NCBI GenBank assembly: GCA_011176685.1
Contig: DUED01000050.1
Location: 1-64,000 of the forward strand
Direction: 5' to 3'
DNA length: 64,000 nucleotides
Source of the DNA: Anaerolineae bacterium
GTDB lineage: Bacteria > Chloroflexota > Anaerolineae > Anaerolineales > Anaerolineaceae
Shown piece after piece: positions 25,942 through 34,004 of the stretch. The position numbers and the translations under genes were made by a program. The notes under the pieces are model-generated. The model was not told the DNA's origin and did no database searches. It saw only the letters and a program-made list of their open reading frames with translations. Position 1 is the stretch's first letter. Each line of letters opens with the position of its first letter.

Positions 25942-25984
25942 GCCATAGGACACAGTTTCACTTAATCAACAAAGAATCCTTTGC

Positions 25985-26797
25985 TTATACCTGTGATCCC
26001 GCGGCTTTCGGACTGCAAACAACCTCCACTTTTTCGCCCACATCTGCGCCCAGCAACTGAGCCGCGCTTCCATTTACCACCCCAATCATCAGATAGCCAA
26101 AGCTGTCAATCACCGCCACCAGCTCACCCGGCTTTTGCTCCCCAAAGGTTAGCTTTACTGGCAGGTCGTGCTTGCCCTTGATATGCACCCTGATATCAGC
26201 GTCCCCAGGTAGGTCCTCTTCACGGATATTGGTGGCAAGATTGCCAAAGGCGTCCCTGTGGATGACTTCTCCCTGCCACCCGCTTTGGGTGCACTCCGCT
26301 GAAGGAATTGGAAGTAATACCGGGTCTGTCACTGTCTTGCCCAATGAATCAAGCTCAACACCATTCGCCAGGTGAGCTGCCACAGGTGCGAAAATATCCC
26401 TGCCGTGGAAAGTTCGGCTCACTTGCGTCAGCCAATATTTGGGCTGATCGAGATGGACAACCTTGACTTCATTATGTTGTGAGCTTGCGTTTCGATATAA
26501 AAGCGTCATCAATCCATTATCAGGGCCAACGAAATACTGCTCCCCCAACCGGGCGGCAATCCCGCGCCTGTGCGTGCCCACGCCGGGGTCCACCACAGCC
26601 ACATGAATAGTCCCATCCGGGAAATAGGCTGCACTGCGACCCAGCAGAAGTGCAGCTTCAAGTACATTTTGCGGGGAAATATCGTGGCTCAAATCCACAA
26701 TGCGCGCATGTGGGGCAATGCTGAGCATGACCCCCTTCATGATGCCCGCATAGCCATCCTTCTCGCTGAAATCCGTCAACAAAGTTATCAATCGCAT
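25985..26797 (-). CDS. SAM hydroxide adenosyltransferase (DUF62)
   Basis: A 270-residue DUF62-family enzyme, known to hydrolyse S-adenosylmethionine to adenosine and methionine (relatives include the fluorinase and chlorinase SalL). TLLTDFSEKDGYAGIMKG, VDLSHDISPQNV, VVDPGVGTHRRGIA and VGPDNGLMTLL form the SAM pocket. The Asp-Arg-His set typical of the hydroxide-adding subgroup is compatible with the FHGRDIFAPVAA and VHRDAFGNL segments. Monocistronic, just outside the left repeat of the accessory island. Confidence 0.88.
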   Translation of the reverse strand: MRLITLLTDFSEKDGYAGIMKGVMLSIAPHARIVDLSHDISPQNVLEAALLLGRSAAYFPDGTIHVAVVDPGVGTHRRGIAARLGEQYFVGPDNGLMTLLYRNASSQHNEVKVVHLDQPKYWLTQVSRTFHGRDIFAPVAAHLANGVELDSLGKTVTDPVLLPIPSAECTQSGWQGEVIHRDAFGNLATNIREEDLPGDADIRVHIKGKHDLPVKLTFGEQKPGELVAVIDSFGYLMIGVVNGSAAQLLGADVGEKVEVVCSPKAAGSQV

Positions 26798-26889
26798 ATT
26801 CTTAATTCATCTCCCAATTCAGTATCATTTTAACAGAACCGCGTTCTTCTTATACCGTTAGAATCAGAATTTCCTCTCCCCCGCGCAGC

Positions 26890-27174
26890 GTAGGGCGGAG
26901 TATACCACGCTAGGCTCTGTACACGTCTCCGCCCTTTGAAAACGACTTCCGCGCCTCATCTTACAGCGATATTACCCCACCCAGCGATAACCTTACCCCA
27001 CCTTGCGATGACTGGATGCCATCGCAGGTGGAGTATCTCCGCCCTTTGCTCTTGCAAAGGGCTCCGACTTGACAAAAGTTGACAAAAGTTGACACTTTTT
27101 TAATAAAAAGGATTCGTTCCTAAAGAACGAATGAATCATTCAGGGCGTGAATATGCGCAGCACCCCTTGGGTGA
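26890..27174 (+). repeat. left copy of composite repeat flanking the accessory island
   Basis: The same string of blocks, in the same order, occurs in reverse complement at 36591-36795. They are CTCTGTACACGT (26915-26926), TCTCCGCCCTTTG (26926-26938 and again at 27036-27048), a GACAAAAG double direct repeat (27070-27092), a hairpin ATTCGTTC/GAACGAAT (27112-27132) and GCGCAGC (27155-27161). The left copy has an extra ~110 bases lying between two direct copies of TCTCCGCCCTTTG. There is no gene in this stretch. Confidence 0.75.
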
Positions 27175-27193
27175 TGACGATAACTTAACAACT

Positions 27194-27224
27194 AAAAAAA
27201 CCTCGCTCCCTGGGAGAGGCGAGG
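27194..27224 (-). terminator. rho-independent terminator of higA
   Basis: On the minus strand the stem CCTCGCCTCTCCC pairs with GGGAGCGAGG around a short loop and is followed by TTTTTTT. It lies about 27 bases after the higA stop, between the gene and the left flanking repeat. Confidence 0.75.
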
Positions 27225-27250
27225 ATAGGTGAAAACTTCTTATTTAAATC

Positions 27251-27559
27251 TTATGCGTGAATTGATAATACTTCGTTATCTATTTGTGTACCAAATTTAT
27301 TCTTTGTCTTTTGTAAATCGTAGTCCATTTGAAGTGATAGCCAGAACTCAGGGGTCGTACCAATTACTTTTGCCAGACGAATTGCAGTATCAGCCGTAAT
27401 AGAACGTTTCCCATTAATTATTTCGCTTATTCGCTGAGCCGGTACGCGCATACTGAGGGCAAGTCTATTTTGGCTAATGCCCAAGGGTTTTAGATATTCT
27501 TCTAGCAATACTTCTCCTGGTTGTAGCGGTTCAAATGAACGCTGCTCCACTGCTGTCAT
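27251..27559 (-). CDS. higA: HigA-family antitoxin, XRE helix-turn-helix
   Basis: About 102 residues: FEPLQPGEVLLEEYLKPLGISQNRLALSMRVP (helix-turn-helix at about 20-55), then RISEIINGKRSITADTAIRLAKVIGTTPEFWLSLQ, the diagnostic HigA/VapI sequence. It would neutralise a HigB ribonuclease and repress the operon. The start at 27559 has a perfect AAAGGAGG five bases upstream; the longer frame to 27598 is not needed. Its partner toxin immediately upstream is truncated. Confidence 0.9.
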   Translation of the reverse strand: MTAVEQRSFEPLQPGEVLLEEYLKPLGISQNRLALSMRVPAQRISEIINGKRSITADTAIRLAKVIGTTPEFWLSLQMDYDLQKTKNKFGTQIDNEVLSIHA

Positions 27560-27584
27560 TTCTTCCTCCTTTGCATTTTTCGAA

Positions 27585-27800
27585 TTAATGATAGTCAACT
27601 ATTTCAACGCTAGATGCATCTCCTTGTGACCATATAAAACAAACACGGTATTGATCATTTATTCTGATACTGTACTGCCCCTTTCGATCCTTGTCTAATT
27701 TCTCAAAATAATTCCCCGGAAGAGCGGAAATGTCTCGCAGTTCCTTGGCATTGTGAATTATGCGCAGCTTGCGGTATGCAGTTTCTCGGAACTTGGTGAT
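27585..27800 (-). pseudogene. higB: truncated HigB/RelE-type toxin
   Basis: A minus-strand frame reads the C-terminal ~70 residues of a HigB toxin (RKLRIIHNAKELRDI, GQYSIRINDQYRVCF, VEIVDYH) and ends at TAA 27587-27585, about 25 bases before the higA start, the normal higBA layout. Upstream the frame meets a TAA at 27803-27801 with no ATG, GTG or TTG between. The first ~20-25 residues of the family are absent, so the toxin is probably inactive. Catalytic C-terminal residues are retained. Confidence 0.75.
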
Positions 27801-27990
27801 TTATTATTATGATGCATTGTACATATTTTTTTTCTGATTAGGTTTCAGTGAAGTCTTTTTTATTTCTCGCTTTTTTATCAGGTAATTGAAATAATTTAAC
27901 AGGATTTTTAATCATAAAACCTACTTAGAAAAATAATTTTTATCAATATTCCATTTTTAAACATTTAATATATTAGATATGATCTTGATT

Positions 27991-28524
27991 CTAACGATTG
28001 ATATAATCTTGATACTTATTTATATCGCCCTCATTAAAAATCTTTTTCCAATTTTCCTTGACATAATTCCATACCCAAGGTTGGATATTATATGCAAAAT
28101 AGTCAATACTACCTATATTAGAAGAACGATAAATTATTCCAAAACTCTCCAATTCTCTTACTGTTCCATCACCAATCAATAATTGTTGTGATCTTGAATC
28201 TTCTAAAAAATATCCTAGCAAAATTAATTTTTCTCCTTGTGTTAAGTGGCACAACCTATCAGTAATATTTTTATGTTCATTCTTACTAGCTATCTTTCTT
28301 TTTCCCCAATTTATAATACAAACAATAACACTAGTAATAATTAAAGCGGTCGATGTAAAAAAGATTATGCTAATATATGGAAGAGTTTTTTCAACAAAAT
28401 TGGATAGTCCAAATAAGCTTAATAAAGGTTTATCTAGAATAATTAATGTTCCAGTTACAACACTAATTGGAATTAAATATCTAGGAGGTAGTTTAATCCA
28501 TTCAGTAATTTTTGACAAATTCAT
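27991..28524 (-). CDS. superinfection exclusion B (SieB)-like membrane protein
   Basis: About 177 residues with two hydrophobic helices (about 20-40 and 50-75, in IPISVVTGTLIIL and IIFFTSTALIITSVIVCII) and a cytoplasmic domain starting LTQGEKLILLGYF. Layout and motifs fit the SieB family, prophage or island proteins that block growth of related phages. AAGGAGG lies four to five bases before the ATG at 28524. It sits in the accessory island with restriction genes, which fits an anti-phage role, but family membership is judged by eye. Confidence 0.6.
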   Translation of the reverse strand: MNLSKITEWIKLPPRYLIPISVVTGTLIILDKPLLSLFGLSNFVEKTLPYISIIFFTSTALIITSVIVCIINWGKRKIASKNEHKNITDRLCHLTQGEKLILLGYFLEDSRSQQLLIGDGTVRELESFGIIYRSSNIGSIDYFAYNIQPWVWNYVKENWKKIFNEGDINKYQDYINR

Positions 28525-28593
28525 TTTTCCTCCTTCCCCCATACCTCCCCGATCTACTCTCTAATTCTTTCTTCGTGATTTTCAAGGGGCTTT

Positions 28594-29580
28594 TTACTCA
28601 GCTGCATTACCACTTTCTGTAATTTCATATAAATAGAAGTTGTCAAACACAATCTCAAATGCACTATTTGGCCCTCCAAATATCCCAACGCCAATGTCCC
28701 CTTCTGCAAAGATCTCAATTATTTCATCCTTACAGACGCGATTTTCATTTACGAAAAGAGAATATTTGTCGTTAAACGCTTCTATCCGATATTTATTAGT
28801 CCTTTCGAGTAATGGTTCATGTTCCGTACATTCATAAATAACTGAGGGGGAAGAACAGCCTTCATCTAAGCAAGCATATTTCACTATTTCTATATCTCCG
28901 TTTTGTTTAAACCTAGCGGCGTAATAGTTAACCCCTGGAGTTCTTGGAAACATATATGCGATGTAATAAGAATTTGCTGATTGTGCACCTTCAATAGTCG
29001 CATCAAATTCAAAGGCATAGTTCTCGGGTATTTCATAGGGGGCATCCCGCCATACTGTGTAAAAACTGCTTTTTATCTGTGCGTCAAGCCATAACGCGTT
29101 TTCATTTATAGATAATTGTGATTGGTAATATTCATTCTCTGATTTTGACAAATACCATAGGTTGGGATTCTGATTGATATCAAATCCATCAAAATACTCT
29201 AAGTTATAAAAACGGGTGGAAACACCCTCGGAGGATTCGCCATTATCTTCCCAATTTATCCACGTAGTTATTTCAGGCCCATAGATGCCAAGTGTAATAA
29301 TAATAGGAATTGGTAGCAGAAGAATGAGCGCCAGCAGAATTACAGGGAATTTCCTTTTGGGGTTATTTAGAATAAAAAATGCAATTAGATACAAAATCAG
29401 GAACAGAATCCAAAAGTGCCATATTGGATTAAATATAAAAGTTACCATCCGCGCTATCAACTTGTCCCCCAGTGGCTCAACAACTCTTTCAAGTTTTGGG
29501 CCATACCAAAATGAGGCCAAGATATTAAGGCCAAACCACAAAATGTTCGAACGCAAAAATTTCTTGAGCTTATTCCACAT
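28594..29580 (-). CDS. membrane protein with extracellular LamG-like domain
   Basis: A 328-residue protein. An N-terminal part with two or three hydrophobic helices (about 10-25, 48-70 and 78-103) is followed by a linker and a ~190-residue domain (about 130-320) with the sequence feel of a concanavalin/LamG jelly roll: F.ATIEGAQSANSYYIAYMF, YYAARFKQNGD, IGVGIFGGPNSAFEIVFDNFYLY. This resembles the domain of the lipoprotein at 5975..6670. The domain probably faces outside and may bind glycan. No known defence link. AT-rich like its island neighbours. Confidence 0.6.
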   Translation of the reverse strand: MWNKLKKFLRSNILWFGLNILASFWYGPKLERVVEPLGDKLIARMVTFIFNPIWHFWILFLILYLIAFFILNNPKRKFPVILLALILLLPIPIIITLGIYGPEITTWINWEDNGESSEGVSTRFYNLEYFDGFDINQNPNLWYLSKSENEYYQSQLSINENALWLDAQIKSSFYTVWRDAPYEIPENYAFEFDATIEGAQSANSYYIAYMFPRTPGVNYYAARFKQNGDIEIVKYACLDEGCSSPSVIYECTEHEPLLERTNKYRIEAFNDKYSLFVNENRVCKDEIIEIFAEGDIGVGIFGGPNSAFEIVFDNFYLYEITESGNAAE

Positions 29581-29714
29581 TCTAATCCCGTTTTATTCGT
29601 GCAATAATAACTTTCTTCATTCCCCCCATTGTACACTTAAGTACTTGGTGATAGGGTTTACTCGCTTAATTATTTATTGTTACTTTGCATCGAGAAAAAA
29701 ACTCATTTTTTCGA

Positions 29715-30314
29715 TTAGCTTTTAATCATTATTGATGTAACACCCTCTTGTCTATTGAAACGCTTTTCAAAATTTTTTATAAGGTCTTGATTTTCAGATT
29801 TTTTCATCACCAAATCATATAAATACATCACCATAGCCCTTCGTGAATCTTCTAAGAAATGATAGATAGAAAACACAACTAAGGAATTCTCTTTTTTTAA
29901 GTGTGATTTAGAATTAGTTTCTATCTTAAATTTATTTTCAGAAGGTTTCCATGGATTCTGCAAACTTAGGTTATGAACTAATCCGCACCTTAATTGTTCA
30001 TATATATCATCAATGAATTTTGAATATACTTCCGGAAAATAAGCATTAATAAAAGATATAAAACCATCACTTTTTGTGCGCCGCCCAGTATAATAACCAG
30101 CGAGATATTCAATAATTGAAAATCCCATCAACAACGCAGATAATTCCGCACCACATTTTAAAGCCTTAAAAGCATCAGAAAATATTGAATCATGTAGAAA
30201 ACCTAATACTTTACCAGTTTTAAATATTAAAGGAGCATCAACCAATCGACCAGTATATTGAATCGGTTCGAATTCAAATAAATAATCCTCTACGTTCCAA
30301 TTAGGCAAAGTCAT
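29715..30314 (-). CDS. uncharacterised protein with HEPN-like R-x4-H motif
   Basis: A 199-residue, mostly helical, soluble protein. The notable segment is YEQLRCGLVHNLSLQNP (about residues 107-123), which holds an R-x4-H motif of the kind seen in HEPN ribonuclease-like domains. It is preceded by a helix-rich region (GAELSALLMGFSIIEYLAGYY). GAGGA precedes the ATG by four bases. No nucleotidyltransferase partner is adjacent. It lies between a membrane protein and a nuclease-like gene in the island. The HEPN assignment is an inference from one motif. Confidence 0.55.
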   Translation of the reverse strand: MTLPNWNVEDYLFEFEPIQYTGRLVDAPLIFKTGKVLGFLHDSIFSDAFKALKCGAELSALLMGFSIIEYLAGYYTGRRTKSDGFISFINAYFPEVYSKFIDDIYEQLRCGLVHNLSLQNPWKPSENKFKIETNSKSHLKKENSLVVFSIYHFLEDSRRAMVMYLYDLVMKKSENQDLIKNFEKRFNRQEGVTSIMIKS

Positions 30315-30331
30315 TCATTCCTCAATTCTTT

Positions 30332-31093
30332 TTAATACCGTCCCATTTGCTCAATAATCTTATTCGCAAGGTCGCGCTTATCGATTAAATATTCATCCCA
30401 TTTATTATCTTCATTCCTTCTTCTTCCCGCAACAAAACCCAAATTTGTATTATTTTGCAATCTATTAGCTTTTTTCAAAAAATCTGGCGCTGGTACAAAC
30501 CACAAATAATCCCATAGATCGCCTTGTTCTGTATCAAAAAAGCAAAACACAATGGCCATTTGATAATTATCAGTTATACTGCTAGTTTTCGTTGTAGCAG
30601 TAAAAACCTTATCCGGTTTATCACCAAATCTGCTTTTTACCTGAATATACATTGTTTTCTGACTGCCTTTTTCCTTCACGATCAAGTCAATTCCCTCATC
30701 ATCAGAAATTGGTTTGTAGCAGGCAAGTGTGGTGTCCCCGTAGAGTGTTATTAGCTCAGCTATTCTTGCTTCAGCAATACCACCTTTTTGTCTGGGGGAA
30801 ATGCCCTTTGAAATCTTATAGACTCTTTCGGGTTCTTCATAAACCTCTTTTTCAGGAACAGCAACCTTTTTATTCAATCCAAACGTAGATGGCCCCACTT
30901 TTATAAAGCGTGATTTTTCTTTTTTCTTATTAATATCAACAATGAGTAAAGAGTTCATTGTTGCTTCAGGTGTTTTCCCGGCAGTGATAAGCCACTCGCG
31001 CTCAAGAGCGATCTTTGTAATCTCTTTACTGTGAAGTGGCTTGCCCGCTTCTTTGAGAATTCTGTATGCAATATCTTTAAATCCACTGCTCAT
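30332..31093 (-). CDS. HARE-HTH domain plus PD-(D/E)XK nuclease-like protein
   Basis: About 253 residues. Residues 1-75 match the HARE-HTH domain (FKDIAYRILKEAGKPLHSKEITKIA, then FIKVGPSTFGL), often fused to restriction enzymes. The C-terminal half has a restriction-like fold: GGIAEARIAEL, the acidic residue in DDEGIDLIV and QVK in MYIQVKSR, the D...(Q/E)xK signature. The ATG at 31093 has GGAGG five bases upstream, so the longer frame to 31207 is rejected. It may cut modified or foreign DNA, but the target is unknown. Confidence 0.7.
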   Translation of the reverse strand: MSSGFKDIAYRILKEAGKPLHSKEITKIALEREWLITAGKTPEATMNSLLIVDINKKKEKSRFIKVGPSTFGLNKKVAVPEKEVYEEPERVYKISKGISPRQKGGIAEARIAELITLYGDTTLACYKPISDDEGIDLIVKEKGSQKTMYIQVKSRFGDKPDKVFTATTKTSSITDNYQMAIVFCFFDTEQGDLWDYLWFVPAPDFLKKANRLQNNTNLGFVAGRRRNEDNKWDEYLIDKRDLANKIIEQMGRY

Positions 31094-31232
31094 TTTTCCT
31101 CCTCCTCCCATACCTCCCCTATCTTCTCCTAAATATACATCTCGGTATCTGGAACGGAGTCTTCTATTGTTAGCTGTCTGCCGGGCACATTTCGGGTGAT
31201 TGTCCAAAATGGTACATTATCAATAAGAATTA

Positions 31233-31463
31233 CTATTTTTTTATTCTGTGCCCATTTAATCTCTTATGTTCAATTTCCAATTCTTTTTTATAGTGTTTAA
31301 TATCTTCATCGATAAAATGCTCTTGAACCTCCAAGTAATAAATACGGACTTTATATTCACATAATGGACATTTTACAGATACTACTTTTTTGATTTCTTT
31401 TAGTGGATGATCTAATTCATCAGGTTTACCATCGGTTGGTCTTACAACATATGCATCTGCCAT
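31233..31463 (-). CDS. small protein with one CxxC motif
   Basis: A 76-residue protein with VVSVKCPLCEYKVRIYYLE in the middle and a Lys/Glu/His-rich helix after it (HFIDEDIKHYKKELEIEHK). One CPLC pair followed by His residues could make a small zinc site, but no family is recognised. A perfect AGGAGG lies five bases before the ATG, so translation is likely. It sits ten bases after the stop of the hsdM-S frame and is probably part of the same transcript. Confidence 0.55.
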   Translation of the reverse strand: MADAYVVRPTDGKPDELDHPLKEIKKVVSVKCPLCEYKVRIYYLEVQEHFIDEDIKHYKKELEIEHKRLNGHRIKK

Positions 31464-31472
31464 CTTATCCTC

Positions 31473-33080
31473 CTATATCTTCCCCTCCCCCCACACATCC
31501 GCGATCTTTTCTTTGATCTTCCCATCATATATTTCTATCAGCTTCTTACTCCCTTCCACTACATTTCGCTCTGCTTCAATTTGATCAATAATTTCTTTTT
31601 GAGTTTGAATGGGTGGGTGAGGGATTTTTAATTCTGAAATTTGTTTAAGAGAAAGATTATATTGAGCAACCCCTACTTTTAAATTAATCAAAGATTTTTG
31701 AATTAAATCGGATTTTAATACGTAAAATAAATATTTCTCGGAAATTTTTGAATTTTCTTCCAATCTTATAATAGATAAGGCTTGATTCGTATTTGCTGGC
31801 AGAATATCTGCTGTAACTAAAGCTACTCTTCCCAACGCACCAGCAATTGAAAATAATACATCTCCTTCTTTAATTCTTGATCTATTTAATGATTCATCAC
31901 ATTCTTGATTAATATAAGCAAACTTGTTTTTTAGAAAATTTCCTGAATTTGTAATTGATTCTATTTTAATAAAATTTATGCCTTCTTCCTCAAATTTGAA
32001 ACCTTTTGTTGTTGGCGTTGTTCCTTTAGTTATTTTTTCACACACCTCTCCCAACTTCACCATCTCCCACTCCGGATCAATCTTTATCCTCGGCTTCCAG
32101 TTCTCCACCACCTGCCGCGCCCCGTCAATCACCTTCTGATACTGCTCAATCTCCGCTACGATTTGCTCCTGAACCTCAAGTGGTGGAAGAGAAATTGTTA
32201 TGTTTGCCAAGAAATCTCTTCTTATTCCTTTAACTCCCAATCCCTGTGCGTTTTGCATTAAATAATCAATTTTGTAATTTATAAGATGATATAGAAATGG
32301 AGAAATAATCTTCTTAGGATCACTACATAATCCAGTTAAGTCCTGATTAATTGCATACTCATTATCTGTAAGAGCTATTTTTCCAACAGAGACACGAGTT
32401 ACAACTATTACTTCATTATCTGGAATTATATTTGTTGATGATTTTTTTACAGCTTCTTTTGTTATTAACTCGTAACCAACAATCTTTTGTTCTTGAATAT
32501 GTTTTGCTGAAATCCACCTTATTGACCCATTTTCCCAATAGGTCTTATTCGCCCTAGAGGGTGTTCCTCCACCAATTAATTCACAAATATCCCCCAACTT
32601 CACCATTGGCCATTTTTGATGTAGGTAAATAGAGGTTTGCTTATAGCGATCAATATTAAGGTTGAAATCACCGCTCTCTGCAATCTTGGCTTTAGGTACT
32701 AATAATTCAAGTTTGTTTTCTTTTTTCTTTTGTGCTGATTCATTTTTGGCTAGCCCAATTTTGTACTGCCTAATGATTTCCAGTACTTCTGGCAGGTCAC
32801 TTTTATCAATGGGATTTCTCTGTGCGCCCAGGTCAAATCCATCATTTTCTATTTTCAAAAATAGAATATCTTTGGCTCTTTGCGCCAGGCGGCGGTCAAT
32901 TAACAAAATGCTGGTCTTTACCCCGCTGTAGGGATGGAACACACCTGCTGGCAGCGATACAACCGCATAAAGATATCCATCCTCAATCAATGTCTTGCGC
33001 AGCTGCTTATAAGCATTCGATGATTGAAAGATGATACCTTCCGGCACTATCACGCCCGCCTTTCCGCCCGGCGTCAGGTG
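31473..33080 (-). CDS. HsdM C-terminus fused to type I specificity subunit HsdS (after an amber codon)
   Basis: The frame continues that of the gene upstream past a TAG at 33083-33081. Its first ~150 codons are the end of a type I N6-adenine methylase (GVIVPEGIIFQSSNAYKQLR, GVKTSILLI). It then carries two target-recognition domains, each opening with a paired motif, WPMVKLGDICELI and WEMVKLGEVCEKI. So hsdM and hsdS appear to be one fused gene, here split by the amber. If made alone, translation would need an internal GTG near 33053, giving specificity domains with a useless methylase stub. Confidence 0.8.
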   Translation of the reverse strand, partial: HLTPGGKAGVIVPEGIIFQSSNAYKQLRKTLIEDGYLYAVVSLPAGVFHPYSGVKTSILLIDRRLAQRAKDILFLKIENDGFDLGAQRNPIDKSDLPEVLEIIRQYKIGLAKNESAQKKKENKLELLVPKAKIAESGDFNLNIDRYKQTSIYLHQKWPMVKLGDICELIGGGTPSRANKTYWENGSIRWISAKHIQEQKIVGYELITKEAVKKSSTNIIPDNEVIVVTRVSVGKIALTDNEYAINQDLTGLCSDPKKIISPFLYHLINYKIDYLMQNAQGLGVKGIRRDFLANITISLPPLEVQEQIVAEIEQYQKVIDGARQVVENWKPRIKIDPEWEMVKLGEVCEKITKGTTPTTKGFKFEEEGINFIKIESITNSGNFLKNKFAYINQECDESLNRSRIKEGDVLFSIAGALGRVALVTADILPANTNQALSIIRLEENSKISEKYLFYVLKSDLIQKSLINLKVGVAQYNLSLKQISELKIPHPPIQTQKEIIDQIEAERNVVEGSKKLIEIYDGKIKEKIADVWGEGKI

Positions 33081-33992
33081 CTACAGGATGTAATCCACAA
33101 ACAGCACCTCTGAGCGCTTGGAGCGTATCCCAAAGCGCTTGTGCGGCTGGATGCCGCCTTTGGGCGACATGAAGGGCGGATTGGTCAGGATGCAGTCAAA
33201 AACATCATTCCAGCGCTCCAGACTCGTCAACGTGTCATATTCATATATCTGCGGGTCGGGGAATTGGTGCAGGTACATGTTCACCAGCGACATGCGCACC
33301 AGGTCCTGTGAGATGTCATAGCCCATAAAATTCTTGGTCAACTGCTTACGCTCGTTGATAGTTAATGCGCTGCCGGCATGCTCCGAACCCGCTTCGGTGT
33401 TTTCTCTCAGGATATGCTTGTAGGCGGAAATCAAAAATCCGGCTGTGCCGCAGGCTGGGTCCAAAATCCTATCCGTTTTCAATGGTGCCACCGCCTCTAC
33501 GATGAAATCAATGATATGGCGCGGTGTGCGGAACTGCCCTGCGTCGCCCTGTGCACCCATCACTGACAGTAGATACTCATAGGCGTCCCCCAGGTCCTCG
33601 CTGTGTTCATACTCAAATTCATTGATGCCCTTCAGGAACTGGTCAACTGTGGCTGCATCGCGGAAGGGCAAAAATGCACCTTTGAATATGTCCCGAAATA
33701 ACTGCGGGATGCCCGCGTTCAGGCTCATTTTCTCCAGCCCTTGCGAATAGAGTTTCACCCGTTCAAAAGCGGATATGCTGTGGTCCATGATGCGCTTCCA
33801 GGCATACTGCTCGTATTCGTCTCTGAAGAATGATTTCCCGCCCCATTCCTTGTTCTGCTCATCAATGTCTGACATGAACTTATAAATAAGTGCCAGCGTG
33901 ATTTGTTTAACCTGTTCAGTTGGCACAGGAATCTTGCCAACCAGCAGGTCACGCAGGTTGTCAATTCTTCGTTTAATTTCTCCGTTCATCAT
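33081..33992 (-). CDS. hsdM: type I restriction-modification methylase HsdM, N-terminal part (amber-truncated)
   Basis: 303 residues ending at a TAG: an HsdM N-terminal helical domain (1-130) and most of the N6-adenine methylase domain. Motif I is LDPACGTAGF (177-186) and the catalytic motif IV is NPPF (271-274). The protein stops at DYIL, just before the conserved HLTPGGKAGVIVPEG segment, which is present in the same frame after the amber codon. Loss of the C-terminal part should abolish methylation unless the codon is read through or is a sequencing error. It starts 12 bases after hsdR. Confidence 0.85.
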   Translation of the reverse strand: MMNGEIKRRIDNLRDLLVGKIPVPTEQVKQITLALIYKFMSDIDEQNKEWGGKSFFRDEYEQYAWKRIMDHSISAFERVKLYSQGLEKMSLNAGIPQLFRDIFKGAFLPFRDAATVDQFLKGINEFEYEHSEDLGDAYEYLLSVMGAQGDAGQFRTPRHIIDFIVEAVAPLKTDRILDPACGTAGFLISAYKHILRENTEAGSEHAGSALTINERKQLTKNFMGYDISQDLVRMSLVNMYLHQFPDPQIYEYDTLTSLERWNDVFDCILTNPPFMSPKGGIQPHKRFGIRSKRSEVLFVDYIL

Positions 33993-34004
33993 GCTAGTTG
34001 TATT

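Noticed and set aside
31473-33992. Amber codon as a pyrrolysine or programmed-readthrough site
   Set aside because: No pyl genes or readthrough signals are seen in the window, and hsdM genes are not known Pyl users. Simple mutation or sequencing error is more likely.
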